From Actinostola sp. cb2023 (lineage: Eukaryota > Cnidaria > Anthozoa > Actiniaria > Actinostolidae), in assembly GCA_033675265.1 (NCBI GenBank), contig JAUJYZ010001221.1, forward strand, positions 269,225 through 333,224: DNA of 64,000 nucleotides. The letters run 5' to 3'. This document shows positions 1 through 14,000 of this stretch, piece after piece (the first letter of the stretch is position 1; every line of letters starts with the position of its first letter). The translations under genes and the position numbers were made by a program. The notes under the pieces were generated by a model, which had not been told where the DNA came from, did not search any database, and was given only the letters and a program-made list of their open reading frames with translations.

Positions 1-150
1 GCTCATATACCTTCAAAACTACGAGAACATTGAATATATCTGTATGTAATGTGGATCATGAACTGATTTCCCATCCATCCTTGCGGTCTCAGCTTCTATG
101 ATTTATGATTTTCAACCCGACAACGATTATATAATTAGCTATATACTGTA

Positions 151-320
151 CAGTCGAAACTCCCGTAAGCTACAACCCAAAATGTCAAACTTTGTGGTCA
201 CTTACAAGAGGTTCCAACTATAGTGATTTGACTTGGAACTGAACTTTTGGTATTTTGGAAAACTGGTCGCTTAGGAGAGGTGGTCGCTTACAGGAGTGGT
301 CGCAACCGGAGGTTCAACTG
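151..320. mobile_element. pogo/mariner-like MITE, TA-flanked
   Basis: Starts CAGTCGAAACTCCCG and ends GGAGGTTCAACTG, flanked by TA on both sides (149-150, 321-322). Internal GGTCGCTTA motifs repeat. No coding capacity. Confidence 0.65.
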
Positions 321-1555
321 TATAATTAATTGTAATTTGGTGTTTTTGAATACCAACGTTTAAAGTTTTGTTTGTATACTCTGTGGGAAAATCTGGTGTT
401 ATTAATATATACATGTACTGATTCAAAAGGCATAAAAATGTGGTATTCAGCTAGTCATGGTTAGGGTGACTTGGTTAGAGTTCAATGAGGGTCAATACAA
501 AGAAATACTTACTGGTACATTTTTGATTTAATACTTTACACCAAAACATCAGGATGGAAAATATATTTCTGTGCCTAGCCTGCGTTACAACCGGTTTAAT
601 CGGATTTGAACCAGCTGTAGCGCAGGCAAATCTAACCAAAGTATTAAACTCTAATTTGTTGACATGCCAGTTAAAAAAAAAAACTAGTTGAACCAAATTA
701 CAAATGTCTACTTCAAACTGACCTAATCATAGTTATTGTCAATAATGCAGATCTTTGATTTTGAAGCAGTATATTTGTAAATAATATTTTTTTAAATTCA
801 TAGGAATCAGAAACTCAAATTCTATTGTTTTCTATTTGTAATGTGATTGGTTAATGAACTTCAAGTGAGTGACTTGAGTTTGGATTATAGACTCATCATA
901 TGGGCCACATGGAATGCTAGCTAGGGAGCATTTGTTTTCATTCTTAGAGAAGGGGGGGAGGGGTGAGGTGGAACAAGTTTTTGGTAAACACTATATAAAT
1001 ACTAGTCACTCTCCATTGGATTTCCTCTACCATATACTACAGCAGGGGCATAGCCAGGATTTTCCATTGGGGGGAGGGGGGGCACTCCATATTGTTCATC
1101 ACCAAACCCACCTCCCTCCCCTCCTCAAGCATATAAATTTAAAGAGTACTCAGATGGAGGTGGGGTCACAGGTACCCTGTGACCCCCCCCCCCCCCCCCC
1201 CCCCCCACGCCCCTGCTACATGTGGCAACAGGGTGATACATTTGCAATCAGGGTATGAAAATCAACTTTGAGTGCTAAAACAGGGTATGAAAATTGACAT
1301 TGTTTGTATTTATATAAACACGGCTTGGGGCACAATTCAGATGTCCAGGCAACACCCACCCTGATCAGTGTCTTGATCAGTTCTTCCTCCAGCTTCAAGA
1401 TACATCCACCTGATCCGAATCGTGAGAGCTGATTGGTTATTGATCTAATGAATTATTAATGAGTTTGAGAAGCTAGGGTCAAACCTGTCATGTGCCATAT
1501 CTAATATCTCTCTTGGTAAGAAATGGAAGGGGTTTGCTGTGAGTTACAGTGCAAG
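321..1555. other. No gene seen
   Basis: AT-rich sequence with short transposon scraps: a TAGCCTGCGT motif near 578 with a degraded inverted partner near 620, and a C homopolymer of about 24 bases at about 1183-1206. No exon with splice sites or family match was found. Confidence 0.6.
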
Positions 1556-2294
1556 TACCAAATAAGCGCCCTGCTTCCAATAAGCACCCCCCTCGAATAA
1601 ACACTTACCTAGAGGTCTAAAAATTTTATAAGCACCCCCCTCCTTCCAATAAGCACCCCTTCCTTCCAAGAAGTGCCCCCCTCCTTCCAAGAAGCGTCCC
1701 TCTCCTTCCAAGAAGCACCCCCTCCTTCCAAGAAGCGCCCCCTCCCCCTAAAAGAAATGCAGAAACAACTCTCTTGTATTATTTAATAAAATAAAACTTG
1801 CGTTTACCAAGTACGGTACATGTTTACTATTTTTATTCACTGTATATGTGTTATAGTACCATATACCGGTAATAAAGAAAACATTGAGTTCAACATCTGA
1901 GAAAAGAAATAAGCACCCTGCTTCCAATAAGCGCCTCCCTTCAATAAGCGCCCCCCCCCTAGAGGTCTAAAATATTTATAAGCGCCCAGGGCGCTAAATC
2001 GAGCATTTACAGTAATATATAATAATACGTGGTATAATTGAATTTTTAAATTTAATAGTCTTATATAAAAAATATTACACTTTACTAGAACACAGATAAC
2101 AAAGAGATAAATTAAGAAAGAATTGGCTGATCATTTATAAGCGCCCGGGGCGCTAAATCGAGCATTTACAGTAATATATAATAATACGTGGTATAATTGA
2201 ATTTTTAAATTTAATAGTCTTAATATATAAAAAATATTACACTTTACTAGAACACAGATAACAAAGAGATAAATTAAGAAAGAATTGGCTAATA
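1556..2294. repeat. AAGCGCCC-rich element and 159-bp tandem duplication
   Basis: From 1556 to 1980 many short units of the type TTCCAATAAGCRCCCC. Then a direct tandem repeat, 1974-2132 and 2133-2294, beginning TTTATAAGCGCCC and ending GAAAGAATTGGCT. Likely decayed transposon termini. Confidence 0.75.
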
Positions 2295-2345
2295 ATGGTC
2301 TAGTCCAAACAGATGGAATTATATACACACCGGCTTTCCAAATCT

Positions 2346-2433
2346 CATGTTTGAGAGTCCAGCGGTGCTCTTCGGCGCGGGCTCGGATGAAACAGAGCCC
2401 ACGCCGAAGAGCATCGCTGGATTCTCGAGCATG
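2346..2433. repeat. Hairpin of a two-copy family
   Basis: Imperfect 39-nt arms (2346-2384 and 2395-2433) around a 10-base loop, core CCAGCGGTGCTCTTCGGCG. A related hairpin is at 58706-58775. Confidence 0.7.
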
Positions 2434-3523
2434 TCCAATACTGTATCTAATTTTGCTTTGGGTTCCCTGTGTCTTTACTGAATAAGCAGTTTTCCAAAGC
2501 TGGTACTGCAATAGACCCTATGCAAAAATGGCCGCTGCTAATTAGCATAATAGTTGTACATTTATGTAAAATGGTTCCAAATGATAGCAAATGCTCCAAA
2601 AAAGTTAGTCTGTGAGTTTGAAGGTGAAATATTAAATTCCTGCGAAGTTATGAGTACTTTAGGGACCGGTCATTAAATATCGGGAGGGGGGGGCTGGAGG
2701 AGAAAGTCATTTTTTAGGTTTTTGTTTCCGGACCCCCCTCTTAAATGCAAAAAAATTCTGAAGACCCCCCCTTTGAAATTGGTAAAACTTTCAAGACCCC
2801 CCCCCCCCTTCTGTTTGATAAACACTCAGATCAGGTTCTAGCTATCTGTTATAGACCGAATTCATAATTGGCTGCTTCTAATTTGCATAAAAGCCAAAAA
2901 ATATAATAATAATAATAATATCATTTTGGGAAAAGTAAATATTTGATAGAATATTTATGTGATCATCTAAATACCATGTGTGTGTTTTGAAACCAAATAA
3001 TATATCCTTGAGAAGATTTCAACATTTGAAATTGTGAAATTGCACCAAAACAACGCTGGTGAGGACTCACTTGAAAAATACATACAAAACTCTCTATTCA
3101 TGATCTGTCATAATTCCGATATTTTGTCTACAGCAAAGTGTTTATTTCAATAGGTACTATTTTAGATGACAGTGATCATTTGTACTAGAAACGTATCATA
3201 TTGCCAAACTAAAAATACGATATTATGAATTCGGTGTATATAGGCATTGTTAAGGCGGTTTCACCATTGTCGCACAGGTACTTTTTCCATCGGTTCAAGC
3301 AAGAGTTTTTTTGGTCCACCACAAGGACCTACGCCCAAGGAAAACAAATCCTAACTGTCAAAAATATATTTTGTGGATGTGAATGATATCGTGGTGTAGG
3401 GATTTATAATCTGTGTTTTGAGTTAATTAGTTATTCGATTTTTTAACTAGTAGTGAATTTTTAAAAGGACAAAAATACTGAAAATAACATGATTATACAA
3501 GACAATATGACCTAATGAATATG

Positions 3524-4166
3524 GGCGGATCCAGGATTTTACAAAGGGGGGTGGATAATCATAAAGCTCTTTCAAGGTATATATTCTCCATCAAAGAGTC
3601 GACTGATTATAATTGTCCAGCCCCGGTGTTTATTTACGCCAGGAACGTAGCTAGCCTTTTTTTTTGCTGGTCCACAAAAGTGAACCAGGGCCGTAGCAAA
3701 GGCCAAGCGGTGGGGTAGACGCATAGCGAGCGCCGTAGGCGTGAGCCGGTAGGGGGGTATGGGAGCATGCCCCCCCCAGAAAATTTTGAAAGCCGGAAGT
3801 CTAGAGGCTCGGAAATGCTATTTCCAGCGTTCTCCAAGAATTATTTGTGATTTACGCGTATCGCTAATTACTTCCTATGTACACTGTCTCAGCAAACCAA
3901 TGCTGACAACACTTGAGAATTTCGATGGCTGAATCAATTCGGACAATCCTTTAATTCACGAAAGTCCGTAAGAACGCGCTATGAATCATGCTCTGCTCTG
4001 ACCAAGGCTGGTTTACAACCGGTTTCTCCTAAACCGTGTAATAACGCGAAACATGAATTGGAGTGTTAGAAGTTACACTTACAATACTTCTAATTCATAT
4101 TTTCTATCAGTTAAACCTCTAGAGGGGGGTGGCTAGCCGCCCAATCCACCCCCCTGTATCCGTCCC
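3524..4166. mobile_element. Nested hAT-like MITE
   Basis: Left GGGCGGATCCAGGATTTTAC and right CCACCCCCCTGTATCCGTCC form degenerate inverted termini of the CAGGGRCGGATMCAG type seen in hAT elements. The target duplication is not clear. Confidence 0.5.
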
Positions 4167-4208
4167 TGAATATGACCTCATATTCTCTTGCATTATATTG
4201 TTGCAGGA

Positions 4209-4556
4209 GCCCATAAGTAGGAGCATCCATGTAGCATTAAAATCTGTCACAGCGTTTGAACAAGTTTGGCTATTTCAGTTAGAACACGAAATTGACCAAT
4301 GATGATGAAGACTTTATTTCAAGAGGGTAACACTGTTGCTGCAAATTAACGAGTTGTGGCAAATTAATAAAACGAGTTGCTGCAAATAAAACGAGTTGCA
4401 ACAAATAAAACGAATTGCAGCAAATAAAACGAGTTGTTGCAAATAAAACCGGAAGTGCACAGTGATTGGTCACTATGATTTCGAGAAATCGTGTTCTAAA
4501 AATAGCAAAAGTGACATAGACCCAATATGTAGCATGGATGCTCCTACTTATGGGCT
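4209..4556. mobile_element. Nested foldback element
   Basis: GCCCATAAGTAGGAGCATCC near 4210 is repeated inverted near 4537-4556; inner arms (AGAACACGAAATTGACCAAT-like) also pair. Four tandem CAAATAAAACGAGTTG units sit in the middle. Confidence 0.65.
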
Positions 4557-5194
4557 TCTGATTATTGCCAGTAAATGATACAACTATACTAGCAAAAATG
4601 AGAGACTTTTAGTATTTCTTGGACTATTTATAAAAAGGGATGTATCAGGAAATTGTTATCAGTGAAACATTTGAACCAGTTAAAAATTGAACCTTCACTG
4701 TATTTCTTTATAGATTTAACTGACTGTTTGCTGTTGTCAGCTTTAATTATTTATTAGGCAAATCATTTCTCCCTCTTTTTCTGTCTGTACGCTCTCAGAA
4801 AATTCGAAGACCCCCCCCTTTTTATAATTTTTTTCTTTGGGACCCCCCCCTCACATTAGTAAAAAAAATCCAAGACCCCCCTACTTTCTCCTCCAGCCCC
4901 CCCCCCCCCCCCCCCCCCCCCCTCCCCCCTCCCGATATTTAATGACCGGTCCCTTATAGTGTGAAAAAACATGAAAACGAGGCTCTAGAGGCATCGGTTG
5001 ATAAAGATAAACACATACAAAACTCTCTGTTTTTGATCCGTAATAACTTCTTGAATATTAGGTCTACAACCCAACTTTCCAATTTTGTGTATTTTGAAGT
5101 ACTCTTTCCGATGGCTGAAACAATTTGTACTGTAAAGGTTTTAGTTTGTCTATTTTAAAGGCACGGAATTATGCATAGGGTCTATAGCCAGTAC

Positions 5195-5545
5195 CAAAGT
5201 GTGACGTCATGAAAAAAATATTTTTTGCTTTATCAATCTCCAATCTCCAATTTCAAAAGAACATCAGGAAAAAAGTTACACACCCAAGTTGACAGCAATC
5301 GGTTAAATACATAGCGGTTGAGATAATTTACTTATATCACTGTATTTTCGGCTTGGATCCTAACATAAGCCGAAATTACAGTGATTTGTGGAGGAAAAAA
5401 AAAAAATATTCAACTGGCCATATCTCAGCCGCTATTTAACCGATTGCTCTCAAATTTGGCATGTAAGCTTCTTTATTGATGTTCTTTCAAAATTGGGGAT
5501 CGAAAGTTGATAAAGCAAAAAGAATATTTTTATGAAGTGATCTCT
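5195..5545. mobile_element. Foldback element (ATCGGTTAAATA family)
   Basis: Arms containing TGACGTCATGAAAAAAATAT / GCTTTATCAA ... CAGCAATCGGTTAAATA pair with inverted partners around a centre at GGCTTGGATCCTAACATAAGCC. One arm of the same family lies at 18957-19140 in NUP50 intron 2. Confidence 0.7.
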
Positions 5546-5850
5546 GATCAAAATCAAAACAATTCTCAAGATTCTTTGAATTTCAAAGGAGAATTTGGGT
5601 TTTGATCAAAGGAGAATTTGGTTTTTGATCACAAGTCACTTACTCACAACGTAAGTGATCTCTGATCAAAATCTAAATTCTCCTCAAGATTCTTTGAATT
5701 TCAAAGGAGAATTTCGGTTTCCTTCCAATTGCAGGGATGTTTCATAAAAGTGAGGATATACATTTGAAGGGGGCCATGATCAAAATCTAAATTCTCCTAC
5801 AGTGTCTATGAATTCCAAAGGAGAATTTGGGTTTTGATCACAAACTTGTC
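5546..5850. repeat. Irregular repeats of AAAGGAGAATTTGGGTTTTG
   Basis: The motif pair GATCAAAATCTAAATTCTCC and its inverse recurs about six times, forming several small palindromes. No gene. Confidence 0.6.
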
Positions 5851-5908
5851 ACTGAAGCCTGCTTCATACATAATGGATAATTACATGGAGGGGTTCTTGT
5901 TGGATTTA

Positions 5909-6235
5909 ATAGACCTTTTTACCGATACGGAGGCCATCTTATATTATGGAGAAATTATGGGTTGCCTAGGGTGCAAGCTAGTAATCATTTGGCCATGAAA
6001 AATTACGAAAACTTAATTAAAGCAATGAATTTGTACAAAATTATACAACAATACACAACTCATGTAGATATTAAGTCATACAACACTATGGCTAGAGTGA
6101 CATAGAAAAATAATATATTGACGCGACTCCACTCTCTACAGTTTTGGGGTCATTTGCACCCTGGGCATCCCATAATGTTTTAGCCAAAACAATAGAATCC
6201 AAAATGGCCACCGTATTGGTAAAAAGGTCTATTAG
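5909..6235. mobile_element. MITE with ATAGACCTTTTTACCGATAC ends
   Basis: Terminal inverted repeats ATAGACCTTTTTACCGATAC and ...GGTAAAAAGGTCTAT. A second full copy in opposite internal orientation is at 37689-38022, about 90% similar by eye. Confidence 0.8.
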
Positions 6236-6406
6236 GTTCGACATTGTCTGTCTAAAATGGTCCTACACTGTTCTTCCACAGACCACCGCAGTTACAATAT
6301 TCCCTGTAGAACGTTCCTCGGATGTTCGTTCCCCAGCTCTTAACTTCAGTATGAGTTTCCTCGCATAATTTCCAGGCGAGATTACAGGTAAAAACTTATT
6401 AACAAT

Positions 6407-6776
6407 TTAATTAGATTTAAGGTCTTCAACCATCTTGAACAACTCGTCAGCACTCTCTGCCGTCTTCACCCTTATTAGATAAGTGGCAGGCTTGTTGTTA
6501 TCTCCTTCAGATGCCTTGGAATACAGGGGGGGGTTGGGTATCGACACCATCATTACATTATTCTTGCCGTTTCGGGTTACCGGCATTGTTGACGCGATAA
6601 ATATGTTGAGAAGAATGTTACCGGTTGCTGTGTCGGCACGGACAAGAAGTTGCGATTTTCCATCGATGTCTTTGATGCTGAGCATGCCGACCCCCAGTTC
6701 GGACCAGGCATTGTTGCGATTGAAGAAAAGCTTGCAACGGACAGAGAATTTAGAGCCCACTTCAGCTGTGACGACA
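6407..6776 (-). CDS. NUP50: NUP50 exon 5 (Ran-binding domain, stop)
   Basis: Last exon: acceptor CTGTTCTAG, stop TAA at 6409-6407. It codes the whole Ran-binding domain (CKLFF, LLVRADTATGNILLNI, GKNNVMMV, NPPLYSK, LIRVKTAESADELFKMVEDL). I saw no clear AATAAA in the 150 bases downstream. Confidence 0.93.
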
Positions 6777-7992
6777 CTAGAACAGATAGGGTCAGTTAGA
6801 ACAGTGGATCCTCTTTAATTTGCAGATATGTTTTTTTTGAATTGTCTGTAAGTACTCTAACTACTCTAACTACTCTAACTACTCCGTTCTTGTTTGAAAA
6901 TGCATCATTTTACATTATTCTATGTCCTCAAGGGAATCAAAAACAATCAGCTCATTACCAGAAACAATAGGAAAACGCAGGTTAGAGTTTTAGTATGGAC
7001 GAGGTCTTATACCCCGTTCACACCAAGGCTTAAACATGGTTTAAGGTGGTTTAACTAAACGGGTTTAGGAAATTATCTACAAACGCCATGCAAGCTTTGG
7101 CACAAAACTGCTGGTAAACTGTCCTTTCTGTTGCACAGTAGAAATTCCAGGTAGTTTGATTCTTGTGAAATCAAATGCCCTCGAATTAGAGAAGCGAGAA
7201 TAAACTCAGTTTAACTAAACAAGGTTTGGTGTGAATGGGGTATTAGACCACCAGGCTTTAATAGCTTAGCTTTGTCTAGTTACGTGATGTAAATCAGAAC
7301 AGCATTATAGATTATCTAAGTTTCACTATAATGGTTTAGTACCAGCAACAACATGTTAGCATTTTAGTGTGGATGGGGTCTTATTGACACACACTTGATG
7401 TCATAAAATGTTCAAAACTCAAGTGGAATCACGAGCAAATATAAATGCGAGTGATTTCACTGCAAAGTTTTGGACATTTTGTGTCAATAAGAGTACAGAG
7501 TTATTTCGAACAACGCGCGCGATCAGACAAGGCCTGTGGGAAGTTGACGAGAGCGCAGCCCATGGGGAAATAGTTCATAGAACTCTAGCCAATCAGAGCG
7601 CGTGTTATATCATTGCTATATTATAAAAATATTTACAGTCATTTGCAAAAATTCTGGCCGGTACGATATATCAATATATCAATATATCGGGTGCATTATG
7701 GGTAATTAAATAATACCAATGATTTTGAGTTTCCTAACTTATTAAATGAAGCAAAATACAAACGTAAGACTAAAATAAACATTATATACTAATTATTTCT
7801 ACCAACTTTGCTGGCGTTAACCCGCTTTAAGGGGAATTTATGATTATTTTAATTACCCAGAATTTTTGCAAATGACTGTAATTGTTTATAGTGATGTATT
7901 ATAGTATAAGATTATAATAATTATATGTTTTAACTTTTTTTTTTTAACTGCACAGCGCCTATGGGCTTTAGGGATTAGGTGATTTAGAAGTG

Positions 7993-8070
<78 letters not shown>

Positions 8071-11000
8071 ACTTCAAAGATGGGTCTGGAACCCGAAAGC
8101 TCGGAATAAACCCGTCAAAAAACAGCATAGATGAAGCTTAATTTCTTTGAATTTTAATGAATCCTACGCACAAACAATCTCCAAAAATTATTAAAATAAA
8201 ATAAATAAATAACTGTTTATTTAATAAGTGTCCAATGTGTTCTAGCGCTTGCGCACTAATTGGGGGACACTACTCTACACTACCACTACATTCTAATATT
8301 CTATACATACAACTTTCAGCGCACTAGCTACATGTAGTTCGTTTTTGTTGTTATTTTATTATCAGCGTCTTTGAGCTAATTTGAACTCCACGCCACTGTA
8401 GTTGCCTCGGTAGCTCAGTGGGTAGAGCACCTGTCATGAAATCGGGGTGTCATGGTTTCGAATCCCGCTCGAGGCGTCTGATTTTTTCCGAACATTTGTT
8501 CTGTATATACTCATCATACTAGTTTTTCTTTATCAGTATTTATTATTATTTATTATTATTAAATTATTATTATTATTATTATTATTAAATAAAAAATAAA
8601 TAAAAAATATATATTAAATTATTATTATTATTATTATTATTAATACTATTATTATTATTACTATTATTATTATGATTGCAATAGGATTACTCACCTCTTA
8701 GGCTTTGGTGGCTCATCGCTGGGTTCTTCTTCAGCGTCTACTGTTACGATTTCCTTTGCTTTTCCAGCCAGAGCAGCTGCCGCTAGACCTGGCAATTATA
8801 AAAAGCATTATTACACCTGACAAAACAAACTGACTATAATAGGCGACTTGCATGACGGCGTCATATACTACAAGTACCAGAATGCTTTGCCCATTTTCTT
8901 TGGTTCGATAATTAGCACCATTATTATTGTCTTACTATTCTCATGAGGGAATACAAATCTGAATAAAGGCCCTGGCAAACGGTTTCAACATTGCATTCAA
9001 CATGCGTTCGATTTTGTTGAATAGCGATGTTGAAACGGTTTGCCACCCGCGTTCAACAATGTTGAACGTGTTGAATCGTGTTGAATTGATGTTGAATGAA
9101 GTTTAAAAGAGTTTAAACTTTGCTTCAACATCGATTCAACATTTCTTTTGTTCTCGAAAATGTTGAATGGCGTCTTGCGCATTAATTACATTAAACAATA
9201 GAAATACCTCTTGTGAAACGTTGTTGAATGCATTGTCGAAACCGTTTGCCACCCCGCGTTCAACATCCATTCAACTTCCATTCAACAGCGTTCAACAAAA
9301 TCGAACGCATGTTGAATGCAATGTTGAAACCGTTTGCCAGGGCCTTAAGAAAGAAAATTCCCAAAGCATTCTGGTACTTGTAGAAAAACAACGTCGTCAT
9401 GCCAGTCGCCTATTGGTCAATTCACTCATTCAACACTAGTGTTCACGTGGAGTACTTTATGTTAAGGCCAATTTACACGTACATGTACGGTACAACTTTT
9501 GCCTACAACGATCGCATACAGCTCACTTACAACATGACTTAGGAGTCGTAAGTAAGTGGTAGGGTTGATTTACACGGTACAACTTTTGCCTACAACCATT
9601 GCATACAGCTCGCTTACAACATGACCTAGGAGTCGTAAGTAAGTGGTAGGGTTGATTTACACGGTACAACTTTTGCCTACAACCATCGCATACAGCTCAC
9701 TTACAACATGACCTACAATGTAGGAGTCGTAAGTAAGTGGTAGGGTTGATTTACACGGTACAACTTTTGCCTACAACCATCGCATACAGCTCACTTACAA
9801 CATGACTTAGGAGTCGTAAGTAAGTGGTAGGGTTGATTTACACAGTACAACTTTTGCCTACAACCATTGCATACAGCTCGCTTACAACATGACCTAGGAG
9901 TCGTAAGTAAGTGGTAGGGTTGATTTACACGGTACAACTTTTGCCTACAACCATCGCATACAGCTCGCTTACAACATGACCTAGGAGTCGTAAGTAAGTG
10001 GTAGGGTTGATTTACACGGTACAACTTTTGCCTACAACCATCGCATACAGCTCACTTACAACATGACTTAGGAGTCGTAAGTAAGTGGTAGGGTTGATTT
10101 ACACAGTACAACTTTTGCCTACAACCATCGCATACAGCTCACTTACAACATGACTTAGGAGTCGTAAGTAGTGGTAGGGTTGATTTACACGGTACAACTT
10201 TTGCCTACAACCATCGCATACAGCTCGCTTACAACTTGATTTAGGAGTCGTAAGTAAGTGGTAGGGTTGATTTACACAGTACAACTTTTGCCTACAACCA
10301 TCGCATACAGCTCGCTTACAACATGACTTAGGAGTCGTAAGTAAGTGGTAGGATTGATTTACACAGTACAACTTTTGCCTACAACCATTGCATACAGCTC
10401 GCTTACAACATGACTTAGGAGTCGTAAGTAAGTGGTAGGGTTGATTTACACAGTGCAACTTTTGCCTACAACCATCGCATACAGCTCGCTTACAACTTGA
10501 CTTAGGAGTCGTAAGTAAGTGGTAGGGTTGATTTACACAGTACAACTTTTGCCTACAACCATCGCATACAGCTCACTTACAACATGACTTAGGAGTTGTA
10601 AGTAAGTAGTAGGATTGATTTACACAGTACAACTTTTGCCTACAACCATTGCATACAGCTCGCTTACAACATGACTTAGGAGTCGTAAGTAAGTGGTAGG
10701 GTTGATTTACTCGGTACAACTTTTGCCTACAACCATCGCATACAGCTCACTTACAACTTGACTTAGGAGTCGTAAGTAAGTGGTAGGGTTGATTTACACG
10801 GTACAACTTTTGCCTACAACCATTGCATACAGCTCGCTTACAACATGACCTACAATGTAGGAGTCGTAAGTAAGTGGTAGGGTTGATTTACACGGTACAA
10901 CTTTTGCCTACAACCATCGCATACAGCTCACTTACAACATGACTTAGGAGTCGTAAGTAAGTGGTAGGATTGATTTACACAGTACAACTTTTGCCTACAA

Positions 11001-14000
11001 CCATTGCATACAGCTCGCTTACAACATGACTTAGGAGTCGTAAGTAAGTGGTAGGGTTGATTTACACAGTACAACTTTTGCCTACAACCATCGCATACAG
11101 CTCGCTTACAACTTGACTTAGGAGTCGTAAGTAAGTGGTAGGGTTGATTTACACAGTACAACTTTTGCCTACAACCATCGCATACAGCTCACTTACAACA
11201 TGACTTAGGAGTCGTAAGTAAGTAGTAGGATTGATTTACACAGTACAACTTTTGCCTACAACCATTGCATACAGCTCGCTTACAACATGACTTAGGAGTC
11301 GTAAGTAAGTGGTAGGGTTGATTTACTCGGTACAACTTTTGCCTACAACCATCGCATACAGCTCACTTACAACTTGACTTAGGAGTCGTAAGTAAGTGGT
11401 AGGGTTGATTTACACGGTACAACTTTTGCCTACAACCATTGCATACAGCTCGCTTACAACATGACCTACAATGTAGGAGTCGTAAGTAAGTGGTAGGGTT
11501 GATTTACACGGTACAACTTTTGCCTACAACCATCGCATACAGCTCACTTACAACATGACTTAGGAGTCGTAAGTAAGTGGTAGGGTTGATTTACACAGTA
11601 CAACTTTTGCCTACAACCATCGCATACAGCTCACTTACAACATGACTTAGGAGTCGTAAGTAAGTGGTAGGATTGATTTACACAGTACAACTTTTGCCTA
11701 CAACCATTGCATACAGCTCGCTTACAACATGACTTAGGAGTCGTAAGTAAGTGGTAGGGTTGATTTACACAGTACAACTTTTGCCTACAACCATCGCATA
11801 CAGCTCGCTTACAACTTGACTTAGGAGTCGTAAGTAAGTGGTAGGGTTGATTTACACAGTACAACTTTTGCCTACAACCATCGCATACAGCTCACTTACA
11901 ACATGACTTAGGAGTCGTAAGTAAGTAGTAGGATTGATTTACACAGTACAACTTTTGACTACAACCATTGCATACAGCTCGCTTACAACATGACTTAGGA
12001 GTCGTAAGTAAGTGGTAGGGTTGATTTACTCGGTACAACTTTTGCCTACAACCATCGCATACAGCTCACTTACAACTTGACTTAGGAGTCGTAAGTAAGT
12101 GGTAGGGTTGATTTACACGGTACAACTTTTGCCTACAACCATTGCATACAGCTCGCTTACAACATGACCTACAATGTAGGAGTCGTAAGTAAGTGGTAGG
12201 GTTGATTTACACGGTACAACTTTTGCCTACAACCATCGCATACAGCTCACTTACACAACATGACTTAGGAGTCGTAAGTAAGTGGTAGGGTTGATTTACA
12301 CAGTACAACTTTTGCCTACAACCATCGCATACAGCTCACTTACAACATGACTTAGGAGTCGTAAGTAAGTGGTAGGGTTGATTTACACAGTACAACTTTT
12401 GCCTACAACCATTGCATACAGCTCGCTTACAACATGACCTAGGAGTCGTAAGTAAGTGGTAGGGTTGATTTACACGGTACAACTTTTGCCTACAACCATC
12501 GCATACAGCTCGCTTACAACTTGACTTAGGAGTCGTAAGTAAGTGGTAGGGTTGATTTACACAGTACAACTTTTGCCTACAACCATTGCATACAGCTCAC
12601 TTACAACATGACTTAGGAGTCGTAAGTAAGTGGTAGGGTTGATTTACACAGTACAACTTTTGCCTACAACCATCGCATACAACTAGCTTACAACATGACT
12701 TAGGAGTCATAAGTAAGTGGTAGGGTTGATTTACACGGTACAACTTTTGCCTACAACCATCGCATACAGCTCACTTACAACTTGACTTAGGAGTCGTAAG
12801 TAAGTGGTAGGGTTGATTTACACGGTACAACTTTTGCCTACAACCATTGCATACAGCTCGCTTACAACATGACCTACAATGTAGGAGTCGTAAGTAAGTG
12901 GTAGGGTTGATTTACACGGTACAACTTTTGCCTACAACCATCGCATACAGCTCGCTTACAACTTGACTTAGGAGTCGTAATTAAGTGGTAGGGTTGATTT
13001 ACACGGTACAACTTTTGCCTACAACCATCGCATACAGCTCACTTACAACATGACTTAGGAGTCGTAAGTAAGTGGTAGGGTTGATTTACACAGTACAACT
13101 TTTGCCTACAACCATCGCATACAACTAGCTTACAACATGACTTAGGAGTCATAAGTAAGTGGTAGGGTTGATTTACACGGTACAACTTTTGCCTACAACC
13201 ATCGCATACAGCTCACTTACAACTTGACTTAGGAGTCGTAAGTAAGTGGTAGGGTTGATTTACACAGTACAACTTTTGCCTACAACCATCGCATACAGCT
13301 CACTTACAACTTGACTTAGGAGTCGTAAGTAAGTGGTAGGGTTGATTTACACGGTACAACTTTTGCCTACAACCATCGCATACAACTAGCTTACAACATG
13401 ACTTAGGAGTCGTAAGTAAGTGGTAGGGTTGATTTACACAGTACAACTTTTGCCTACAACCATTGCATACAGCTCGCTTACAACATGACATAGGAGTCGT
13501 AAGTAAGTGGTAGGATTGATTTACACGGTACAACTTTTGCCTACAACCATCGCATACAGCTCGCTTACAACATGACTTAGGAGTCGTAAGTAAGTGGTAG
13601 GGTTGATTTACACGGTACAACTTTTGCCTACAACCATCGCATACAACTAGCTTACAACATGACTTAGGAGTCGTAAGTAAGTGGTAGGGTTGATTTACAC
13701 AGTACAACTTTTGCCTACAACCATTGCATACAGCTCGCTTACAACATGACATAGGAGTCGTAAGTAAGTGGTAGGATTGATTTACACGGTACAACTTTTG
13801 CCTACAACCATCGCATACAGCTCGCTTACAACATGACTTAGGAGTCGTAAGTAAGTGGTAGGGTTGATTTACACAGTACAACTTTTGCCTACAACCATTG
13901 CATACAGCTCACTTACAACATGACCTAGGAGTCGTAAGTAAGTGGTAGGGTTGATTTACTCGGTACAACTTTTGCCTACAACCATCGCATACAGCTCACT

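Larger units (their letters stand above)
2662..4953. mobile_element. 2.3-kb inverted-repeat element with TTA duplication
   Basis: Left GGGACCGGTCATTAAATATC and right GATATTTAATGACCGGTCCC are perfect inverted copies, flanked by TTA (2659-2661, 4954-4956), as in PIF/Harbinger. G/C-homopolymer-rich subterminal arms follow. No transposase; two other elements are nested inside. Confidence 0.75.

Noticed and set aside
7886..8128. Poly-asparagine protein
   Set aside because: Translation of the (ATT)n microsatellite only.
8404..8476. Functional tRNA gene
   Set aside because: The T stem is mismatched, the loop lacks U33 and the anticodon is unclear; better explained as a tRNA-derived SINE head or pseudogene.
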